Part shown: one piece after another, positions 53,720 to 59,327 of the stretch | Layout of the letters: each line of letters starts with the position of its first letter | How positions within the stretch are numbered: the first letter of the stretch is position 1 | Assembly: GCA_035690495.1 (NCBI GenBank) | Contig: DASSKK010000067.1 | Span: 1-59,327, forward strand | Direction: 5' to 3' | Length of the DNA stretch: 59,327 nt | Origin: DASSKK01 sp035690495 | Lineage (GTDB): Bacteria; Actinomycetota; Actinomycetes; Propionibacteriales; Nocardioidaceae | Translations under genes and position numbers: made by a program | The notes under the pieces: model-generated | What the model was told of the DNA's origin: nothing | Databases searched by the model: none | Seen by the model: only the letters and a program-made list of their open reading frames with translations

Positions 53720-54084
53720 CGGAAACCGTCCATGAACCGCCGGAGCAGCCCGCCCCTCCGCGCGAGAGCCGGCGCGGGCGCAGGCGCAGTGGACCGTTGC
53801 GTGGCGATCGGCTTGTCGTAGTCGGTGCGGACGATCGCGTCGATGATCTGCGCCTCGGTGAAGCTCTCGGAGTCCTCGATCGCGGGCACGTAGCCGACCA
53901 GTACGCCGTCGCGCATCACCTGGGCCTCGAGCGCCGCCGTGCCGTCGGAGTCCCAGGTGGCCTCGCGGCCGTCGGGCAGCCGGATGCTGATCCCGAACTG
54001 GTACACACCGACACGGGCCAGGTCGGCGTCGGTGCCGCGGTCGCGCAGCGCGTCGACGACGCGGCGTGCCTTGTTCTCCTCCAT
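53710..54084 (-). CDS. Hypothetical protein, possible stress-related domain
   Basis: 124 aa. The N-terminal ~85 residues form one compact domain (KARRVVDALRDRGTDADLAR, FGISIRLPDGREATWDSDG), after which a Pro/Ala linker leads to a basic end (ARRGGLLRRFMDGFRYR). I do not recognise a family. It stands alone, converging with the DUF6295 gene (10-bp overlap) and divergent from the enolase-superfamily gene. Confidence 0.7.
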   Translation of the reverse strand: MEENKARRVVDALRDRGTDADLARVGVYQFGISIRLPDGREATWDSDGTAALEAQVMRDGVLVGYVPAIEDSESFTEAQIIDAIVRTDYDKPIATQRSTAPAPAPALARRGGLLRRFMDGFRYR

Positions 54085-54191
54085 CGCGTCGAGCCTACCC
54101 GGCCAGCGGACCTGTCCTCTCGACGTGTGGTCGGGACCGACTCGGGTACCCACTCCAAGAAGTTCAACGGGGCGAGCGAACGGAGGACTCC

Positions 54192-55295
54192 TTGACCGGT
54201 TCAGCACCGCACGTCGAGCAGGTGACGGTCTTGGCGTACCAGATACCGACCGACGCCCCCGAGTCCGACGGCACGCTTGCCTGGGACGCCACCACGCTTG
54301 TGGTGGTGCAGTGCAGTGCCGGCGGGCAGACCGGCCTGGGGTACACCTACGCCGGGCCGTCGGCCGCCCAGGTGGTTGCCGGCAAGCTCGCCTCTCTCGT
54401 CGAGGGCAGGGACGCATTGACCCCGGCCGCGTCCTGGGCGGCCATGCAGCACGAGATCCGCAACCTCGGCAAGCCCGGAGTGGCGGCCGAGGCGATCTCG
54501 GCGGTCGACATCGCGTTGTGGGACCTGTCCTCGCGGTTGCTCGACGTCCCGCTGGTGGTGGCACTCGGCGCCGTGCACGACGGCACGCCCGTCTACGGCA
54601 GCGGCGGGTTCACGTCGTACGACGACGAAGCCCTCGCCGCCCAGCTGCGCGGGTGGGTGGACGCCGGGATCCCCCGGGTGAAGATGAAGGTGGGCCGGGA
54701 TCCGGACCAGGACGAGCACCGGCTCGACGTCGCCCGGAAGGCCATCGGCGACGACGTGGAGCTGTTCGTGGACGCGAACGGCGCCTACTCGCGCAAGCAG
54801 GCGCTGGAGTGGGCCGAGCGGTTCGGCCAGCACGGCGTACGCTGGCTGGAGGAGCCGGTGAGCTCCGACGACCTCGAGGGGCTGCGACTGCTCCGCGACC
54901 GCGGCCCCGGCGGCCTGGACATCGCAGCCGGTGAGTACGGATACCACCTGCCCTACTTCCAGCACATGCTCGACGCGGGAGCGGTCGACTGTCTGCAGGC
55001 CGACGTGACCCGGGCGCTCGGGATCAGCGGCGTGCTGCGCGTGGCGGCACTGTGCGACGCCCGCAGCCTGGACCTGTCGCTGCACTGCGCGCCCCAGGTG
55101 AGCGCCCAGGTCGGCGCGTGCGTGTGGCACCTGCGACACCTCGAGTACTTCCACGACCACGTCCGCATCGAGGGGATGGCCTTCGACGGTGTGCTCTCAC
55201 CCGAGCCCGACGGTGTGATTCGGGCGGACCGGTCCCGCCCCGGCCTCGGCCTGACGCTCAAGGAGGACGATCTGGAACGGTTCCGGGTGCGATGA
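54192..55295 (+). CDS. Enolase-superfamily sugar-acid dehydratase (mandelate-racemase type)
   Basis: 367 aa. The barrel carries the acid-base Lys pair KMK (164-166), metal ligands Asp194 (DANG), Glu220 (WLEEP) and Glu248 (AGEYG), and a His298 in LHCAPQ, a mandelate-racemase-subgroup set. Members dehydrate acid sugars such as L-fuconate, L-rhamnonate or galactonate. The TTG start has ACGGAGGA upstream. Two SDR genes and an FAH-family hydrolase follow, the set used in non-phosphorylative fuconate/rhamnonate breakdown; the specific sugar cannot be read from sequence. Confidence 0.86.
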   Translation: MTGSAPHVEQVTVLAYQIPTDAPESDGTLAWDATTLVVVQCSAGGQTGLGYTYAGPSAAQVVAGKLASLVEGRDALTPAASWAAMQHEIRNLGKPGVAAEAISAVDIALWDLSSRLLDVPLVVALGAVHDGTPVYGSGGFTSYDDEALAAQLRGWVDAGIPRVKMKVGRDPDQDEHRLDVARKAIGDDVELFVDANGAYSRKQALEWAERFGQHGVRWLEEPVSSDDLEGLRLLRDRGPGGLDIAAGEYGYHLPYFQHMLDAGAVDCLQADVTRALGISGVLRVAALCDARSLDLSLHCAPQVSAQVGACVWHLRHLEYFHDHVRIEGMAFDGVLSPEPDGVIRADRSRPGLGLTLKEDDLERFRVR

Positions 55296-55375
55296 CTCGG
55301 GAGCGCGCTGATCAACTGCATGAGGATGATCCATCCGGGCACCGAATGGGACGTCAGCACACGGAGGACGAGACG

Positions 55376-56215
55376 ATGAGCCTGCCCGCCCAGCACCAGG
55401 AACCGCCCGGCACCCGGTTCGAGATGGAGCCGCGGCCCGACTGCGGCGAGGAGAGCTACCGCGGCAGCGGCCGGCTCTCCGGCAAGGCCGCGGTGATCAC
55501 CGGCGGGGACAGCGGTATCGGGCGGGCGGTGGCGATCGCGTTTGCCCGCGAGGGCGCTGACGTGCTCATCGCCTACCTCGAGGAGCACCAGGACGCCGAG
55601 GACACCGCCCGCCTGGTCGAGGAGGCCGGGCGCAAGGCGGTACTCGTAGCCGGCGACGTGGCGCAGCCGCAGCACTGCCGCGACATCGTCGCCCGCGCGG
55701 TCGAGGCATTCGGCCGCATCGACGTCCTGGTGAACAACGCCGCCTACCAGATGACTCGTGAGTCCCTGGAGGACATCCCCGACGAGGAGTGGGACCACAC
55801 CTTCGCCACGAACATCTCAGCGATGTTCCACCTGTGCAAGGCGGCGGTGCCGCACATGGCGTCAGGGTCGTCCATCATCGGCAGCTCCTCGGTGAACTCC
55901 GACAACCCGAGCCCCACCCTCGCGCCGTACGCCGCGACGAAGGCGGCCATCGCGAACTTCACCGCCAGCCTCGCCCAGATGCTCGGAGAGAAGGGCATCC
56001 GGGTCAACAGCGTGGCGCCGGGGCCCGTCTGGACGCCGCTGATCCCGTCCACCATGCCGCCCGAGAAGGTGGCCTCCTTCGGCACCAACACCCCGCTCGG
56101 CCGGCCCGGACAACCGGCCGAGCTGGCTCCCGTCTACGTGCTGCTGGCCTCCGACGAGGCGAGCTACGTCTCCGGTGCCCGGGTCGCCGTCACCGGCGGC
56201 CGGCCCATCCTCTAG
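55376..56215 (+). CDS. SDR family oxidoreductase (glucose/ribitol-dehydrogenase type)
   Basis: 279 aa SDR of the YhdG/general-stress dehydrogenase kind, with an N-terminal extension (RFEMEPRPDCGEESYRGSG) before TGGDSGIG, then NNAAYQM and YAATK. The extension with MxPxPDxGExxYxGxGxLxGK is characteristic of this subfamily. ATG at 55376 has GGAGG 8 bases upstream. An in-frame ATG at 55292 overlapping the previous stop (ATGA) would add 28 residues but has no ribosome site. Probably dehydrogenation of a polyol or sugar acid, or a stress function. Confidence 0.86.
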   Translation: MSLPAQHQEPPGTRFEMEPRPDCGEESYRGSGRLSGKAAVITGGDSGIGRAVAIAFAREGADVLIAYLEEHQDAEDTARLVEEAGRKAVLVAGDVAQPQHCRDIVARAVEAFGRIDVLVNNAAYQMTRESLEDIPDEEWDHTFATNISAMFHLCKAAVPHMASGSSIIGSSSVNSDNPSPTLAPYAATKAAIANFTASLAQMLGEKGIRVNSVAPGPVWTPLIPSTMPPEKVASFGTNTPLGRPGQPAELAPVYVLLASDEASYVSGARVAVTGGRPIL

Positions 56216-56222
56216 CCAGCCT

Positions 56223-56999
56223 CTAGCCCTGTGGCTCCGGCCGCAGCCGGAGGGACTGGAGACCGCCGTCGACACTGATGCTCGCCCCGGTCGTGGAACC
56301 GGATGACGGACTCACGAGGTAGAGCACCGCACGGGCTACTTCGTGCGGCGAGACGAGCCGACCGTGCGGCTGCCGCGCCTCCAGCGCCGCACGCTCCGCC
56401 AGAGGGTCGTCAGCGACCGAGAGGAGACGGTCGATCCACGGTGTGTCGGCGGTGCCAGGGTGGACGCAGTTGACTCGGATCCCCTCGCGAAGGTGATCGG
56501 CGGCGATCGCCCGGGTTGCAGCGGCGATAGCGCCCTTGGTGGCGCTGTAGAGCACCCGGTCGGGCAAACCGACTCCGGCAACGACAGAGCCGATGTTCAC
56601 CACCGCGGCGGAGGGCGAGCGACGCAGATGGGGAAGGGCAGCGCGAATGACCCGCACTGTCCCGAGCAAGTTGACATCGAGGACCTGCCACCATTCGGCG
56701 TCGGGGTTGTCTGCCACAGTGCCTTGTGCTCCGATGCCGGCGCAGTTCACCACGATGTCGATCCGGCCGAGCTCGGCAGCGACCTGGGCCACGGCGGACC
56801 GCACTGCGTCGTCGTCGGTGACGTCCGCCTCGATGCTCATCACGCCGCCGACCACCGCTGACGCATCCCTGTCCAGCACCGCTACCCGGGCCCCGGCACC
56901 GCCCAGCGCTTCGGCCACGGCAGCCCCTATACCGGAGGCGCCACCCGTCACCAGTGCGACCAGCCCGGCGAGCTCACGCTCCATGTTCGACCGACCCAT
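56223..56999 (-). CDS. SDR family oxidoreductase next to FAH hydrolase
   Basis: 258 aa classical SDR. The cofactor motif TGGASGIG, NCAGIG and catalytic YSATK are clear, and it ends ISVDGGLQSLRL. It overlaps the FAH-family gene by 26 bp (its ATG at 56999 has AGGAG upstream), so it is in that operon. In fuconate/rhamnonate-type pathways the SDR oxidises a 2-keto-3-deoxy sugar acid before FAH-type cleavage, which fits this pair; substrate unproven. Confidence 0.87.
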   Translation of the reverse strand: MGRSNMERELAGLVALVTGGASGIGAAVAEALGGAGARVAVLDRDASAVVGGVMSIEADVTDDDAVRSAVAQVAAELGRIDIVVNCAGIGAQGTVADNPDAEWWQVLDVNLLGTVRVIRAALPHLRRSPSAAVVNIGSVVAGVGLPDRVLYSATKGAIAAATRAIAADHLREGIRVNCVHPGTADTPWIDRLLSVADDPLAERAALEARQPHGRLVSPHEVARAVLYLVSPSSGSTTGASISVDGGLQSLRLRPEPQG

Positions 57000-57843
57000 A
57001 GTCGCGCATCTCCTGACGCTGACGGCCCAGCCCCTCGATCTCGAGCTCCACAACATCACCAGCTCGCAGGTACGGGAACCGTCCGGACAGAGCGACACCC
57101 TGCGGAGTTCCTGTCATGACCACGTCTCCCGGATCCAGCGCCATGTACTGGCTGAGATGCCAGACCAGATACTCCACCCCGAAGATCATGTCCGCCGTCG
57201 TCGAGTCCTGACGAGGCTGACCGTTCACCCAACTGCGCAGATGCAGAGCAGATTGCGCAACCTCGTCGGGAGTGACGAGCCACGGTCCGACCGGGCTGAA
57301 TCCAGGCGCCGACTTTCCCTTGCTCCATTGGCCACCCGACACGGTGAGCTGGAAGTCGCGCTCGGACACGTCATTGCACGTGACGAAACCTGCGACGTGG
57401 CTCATGGCCTCTTCGGGTCCCTGCAGGTACGACGCACGGCGGCCGATGACGACTCCCAGCTCGACCTCCCAGTCGGTCTTGACGCTGGACTTCGGAATGC
57501 AGACCGCGTCGTTGGGGCCGACCATCGTGTTCGGGGGTTTGAAGAACACGATCGGCACCTCGGGCGGCGGCGCACCGGACTCCGCCGCATGGGCGGCGTA
57601 GTTCATGCCGATGCAGACGATCGCGCTGGGTCGGGCTATGGGGGCGCCGATCCGTTGCTCAGCCTTCGCATCGAGCTCGGGCAGCAATCCCTCCGCAAGC
57701 GCCGAGCGCACGCGTTCCAGTCCGCCGCTCGAAAGGAACGGTCCGTCGATTTCGGGCGTCACATCTCGCAAGTCGAGGCACCGGCCGCCGTCGAGAACCA
57801 CTGGGGCCTCCGCGCCGGAGGCACCCACTCTTCCTAGTTTCAT
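56974..57843 (-). CDS. Fumarylacetoacetate hydrolase (FAH) family protein
   Basis: 289 aa. The FAH fold is visible: IVCIGMNYAAHAAESGA, VFFKPPNTMVGPND, DWEVELGVVIG (metal-ligand Glu), FVTCNDVSERDFQ and a C-terminal MTGTPQGVALSGRFPYLRAGD. Members cleave C-C bonds in beta-diketo or diketo-deoxy sugar acids (2,4-diketo-3-deoxy-L-fuconate hydrolase) or in aromatic degradation. ATG preceded by GAGGAGGC. It is the first gene of the FAH-SDR operon, with a symmetric site upstream at 57895-57911. Confidence 0.9.
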   Translation of the reverse strand: MKLGRVGASGAEAPVVLDGGRCLDLRDVTPEIDGPFLSSGGLERVRSALAEGLLPELDAKAEQRIGAPIARPSAIVCIGMNYAAHAAESGAPPPEVPIVFFKPPNTMVGPNDAVCIPKSSVKTDWEVELGVVIGRRASYLQGPEEAMSHVAGFVTCNDVSERDFQLTVSGGQWSKGKSAPGFSPVGPWLVTPDEVAQSALHLRSWVNGQPRQDSTTADMIFGVEYLVWHLSQYMALDPGDVVMTGTPQGVALSGRFPYLRAGDVVELEIEGLGRQRQEMRDYGSVEHGA

Positions 57844-58064
57844 TCCTGCCTCCTCGGCGTCTCTCGTGCGACCGGCTTGGCCTCCAGGGGATATTCGCAC
57901 GCGTGGTGCGACCCCTCACCGCCGGCCAGCCAGGCAGACGCGCGTCTCCACGAGATCACGGTCGAGGCATTCGGCGCCTTCCATACCAACCAGTTGTGGC
58001 ACAGTGTCCTGCCCCGATTCGATCGGCAGACAGCCCCGGTTAGACAGGCTGGCGACAGAAACCC
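57844..58064. other. Gap between FAH operon and sigma-factor gene
   Basis: About 220 bp of non-coding DNA between the FAH gene start (57843) and the end of the sigma-factor gene (58065). It contains the palindrome at 57895-57911 near the FAH side. No RNA gene or additional open frame could be supported. The sigma-factor terminator, if any, would be here, but I see no clear hairpin. Confidence 0.6.
57895..57911. promoter_or_regulatory. Operator-like palindrome upstream of FAH-SDR operon
   Basis: TCGCAC-GCGTG-GTGCGA is a perfect 6-bp inverted repeat, 52-68 bp upstream of the FAH start. GTGCGACC occurs a second time at 57866-57873, 41 bp from the matching part of the palindrome (57906-57913). 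Repeated half-sites at helical-turn multiples suggest a dimeric repressor or activator (for instance GntR, IclR or LacI class) that is not encoded in the window. Confidence 0.5.
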
Positions 58065-59285
58065 TCAGACCAACTCGCCGCGCTTCCTGCTCAGGTAGGC
58101 GCGCTCGGCGGTGTTCTGGGTGGCCGCGATCGCGGTGTCGTACGCCTTCCTCGCCTCGGCACTGCGGCCGAGCCTGCGGAGCAGGTCGGCGCGGGCCGCA
58201 TGCCAGGCGTGGTAGCCCGTGAGCGGCAGCCGGTCCACCAGAGCCAGGGCGACCTTGGGGCCGTCCATCTCCGCGACCGCGACCGCGCGGTTGAGTGCGA
58301 CGATCGGCGACGGGTCGAGCCGGGTCAGCTGGTCGTAGAGTGCGACGATCTGTGACCAGTCCGTGTCTTGTGCCGTGGGGGCGTCGGTGTGGACGGCGTT
58401 GATCGCGGCGAGAATCTGGTAACGGCCGGGTCGGTTGACCGCGAGGCACTCGCGGACCAGGTTGTGGCCCTCGGCGATCAGCGCGCGGTCCCAGCCGGCG
58501 CGGTCCTGTTCGTCGAGCGGGACCAGTTGCCCTTCCCTCACGCGGGCCTCCCGCCGGGCCTCGGTAAGCAGCTGCATCCCGAGCAGGCCGGCCACCTCCG
58601 GCTCCTCGGGAAGCAGCTGGCGGAGGATCCGCGTCAGCCGGATTGCCTCTCCTGTGAGCTCGGCGCGAACCGGGTCGCCGTCGCCGGTGGCGAGGTAGCC
58701 CTCGTTGAAGACGAGGAACAGCACTGCTAGTACGGCGCCGAGCCGTGCGGGGAGGTCGGCGGCCTCGGGCACCCGGTAGGGCACCTTGGCCAACGCGATC
58801 TTCTTCTTCGCCCGGGTGATCCGCTGGGCCATCGTGGTCTCGGGCACGAGGAACGCCTGAGCGATCTCGGGGACGGTCAGCCCACCAAGGAGCCGGAGCG
58901 TCAGCGCGATCCGAGCCTCCGGCGCGAGAGCCGGGTGGCAGCAGGTGAAGACAAGCCTGAGGCGGTCGTCCCCGGGCTGTTGAAACGGTCCGGTGGGCTC
59001 GTGAGGCGTGTTGTCGTAGGACATGAGGGCCGCCTGGTGCTTGGCGTCGCGCTGCTTCTCGCGGCGGATCCGGTCGATCGCACGGTTGCCCGCGGTGGTC
59101 GTGAGCCAGCCGCCGGGATTGGGCGGTACGCCGGACACCGGCCACTTCTCCAGCGCGGCCACGAGCGCCTCGCCCGCCGCCTCCTCGGCAACGTCGATGT
59201 CACCGAAGCGGCGGACGAGCGAGGCGATCAGGCGGCCGTACTCCTCGCGGAAGACCCGCTCGACGGCCGCCGTACTGCTCGTCAT
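58065..59285 (-). CDS. ECF42-type RNA polymerase sigma factor (DUF6596)
   Basis: 406 aa. The N-terminal half has sigma region 2 (VFREEYGRLIASLVRRFGDI, then NPGGWLTTTAGNRAIDRIRR) and region 4 (PEIAQAFLVPETTMAQRITRAKKKI), spanning about residues 9-180. The C-terminal ~220 residues (FLVFNEGYLATGDGD onward) are the TPR-like extension of the ECF42 group, labelled DUF6596. No anti-sigma factor is associated with this group; instead a small DGPF/YCII protein normally lies directly upstream, which would be at or beyond the window edge. Confidence 0.92.
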   Translation of the reverse strand: MTSSTAAVERVFREEYGRLIASLVRRFGDIDVAEEAAGEALVAALEKWPVSGVPPNPGGWLTTTAGNRAIDRIRREKQRDAKHQAALMSYDNTPHEPTGPFQQPGDDRLRLVFTCCHPALAPEARIALTLRLLGGLTVPEIAQAFLVPETTMAQRITRAKKKIALAKVPYRVPEAADLPARLGAVLAVLFLVFNEGYLATGDGDPVRAELTGEAIRLTRILRQLLPEEPEVAGLLGMQLLTEARREARVREGQLVPLDEQDRAGWDRALIAEGHNLVRECLAVNRPGRYQILAAINAVHTDAPTAQDTDWSQIVALYDQLTRLDPSPIVALNRAVAVAEMDGPKVALALVDRLPLTGYHAWHAARADLLRRLGRSAEARKAYDTAIAATQNTAERAYLSRKRGELV

Positions 59286-59327
59286 CAGCTGGCTGGGGCC
59301 GGGGCGGCTCAGGCCAGGCCTTCGAAC

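Noticed and set aside
55292..55375. Upstream ATG giving a 28-residue longer SDR coupled to the enolase-family gene
   Set aside because: No ribosome site, and GGAGG at proper distance precedes the ATG at 55376, where the conserved N-terminal extension begins.
59309..59327. Minus-strand tail ending FEGLA and stop, possibly the end of a DGPF/YCII partner of the ECF42 sigma factor
   Set aside because: Only six codons are inside the window; position fits but identity cannot be shown.

Overview
The window is high-GC, densely packed DNA with many ATGA/GTGA start-stop overlaps and frequent GTG or TTG starts. Gene content (actinobacterial group 1h [NiFe]-hydrogenase cluster, DUF6390/DUF6084/DUF5947/DUF6893 proteins, a DUF222/HNH relic, an ECF42-type sigma factor) points to an aerobic, metabolically versatile soil actinomycete, probably near Nocardioides/Propionibacteriales. 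No rRNA, tRNA, CRISPR array, intact insertion sequence or phage was seen. Catabolic gene islands lie side by side, separated by short regulatory gaps.

Region by region. (1) 0.5-8.4 kb, + strand: a high-affinity group 1h hydrogenase operon (small and large subunits, NifU-like Fe-S protein, DUF5947, DUF6084, an unrecognised 456-aa protein, a 39-aa one-helix peptide, maturation endopeptidase, HypC, DUF6390). The other hyp genes are not in the window. (2) 8.5-12.1 kb, - strand: an ABC importer of the ferric-iron/polyamine/phosphonate class. (3) 12.2-16.2 kb: DinB-like protein, DoxX, a MarR regulator with MFS exporter, and a second MFS transporter. (4) 16.2-33.5 kb: an aerobic CoA-dependent aromatic (box) pathway in two blocks: CoA ligase, amidohydrolase, 7Fe ferredoxin, TrxR-like ferredoxin reductase and boxC, with a divergent PaaX-type regulator; then boxB with a divergent hotdog thioesterase about 10 kb away. 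Between them sits a complete glycolate-to-malate module: glcF, glcE, glcD, malate synthase, a FadR/GlcC-type regulator and a lactate/glycolate permease, with a perfect palindromic operator between the last two. (5) 33.5-42.7 kb: RpiR regulator and SDR facing a dipeptide ABC transporter, an M55 D-aminopeptidase and an isoaspartyl peptidase, which together look like a pathway for unusual dipeptides. (6) 42.7-46.7 kb: zinc-ribbon protein, FlK-like thioesterase, a Tag glycosylase lacking its zinc ligands, an orphan ABC permease and a MalY/PatB C-S lyase. (7) 46.8-54.1 kb: membrane protein, gluconate-dehydrogenase-subunit-3-like protein, GMC oxidoreductase, GH15 hydrolase, SDR, dienelactone hydrolase, DUF6295 and a hypothetical protein. 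(8) 54.2-57.8 kb: enolase-superfamily dehydratase, two SDRs and an FAH-family hydrolase, resembling a non-phosphorylative deoxy-sugar-acid pathway. (9) 58.1-59.3 kb: ECF42-type sigma factor.

The best unexplained signals are non-coding: two long imperfect palindromes built of related sub-units, each in the gap between convergent genes (8420-8502 and 22969-23044); a 19-bp element that occurs twice inside 5' coding ends and is read in different frames; and perfect or near-perfect operator-like palindromes upstream of four operons. The most interesting protein-level items are the one-helix peptide and unknown proteins of the hydrogenase operon, the box pathway with its uncharacterised ligase/amidohydrolase pair, and the zinc-less Tag protein.
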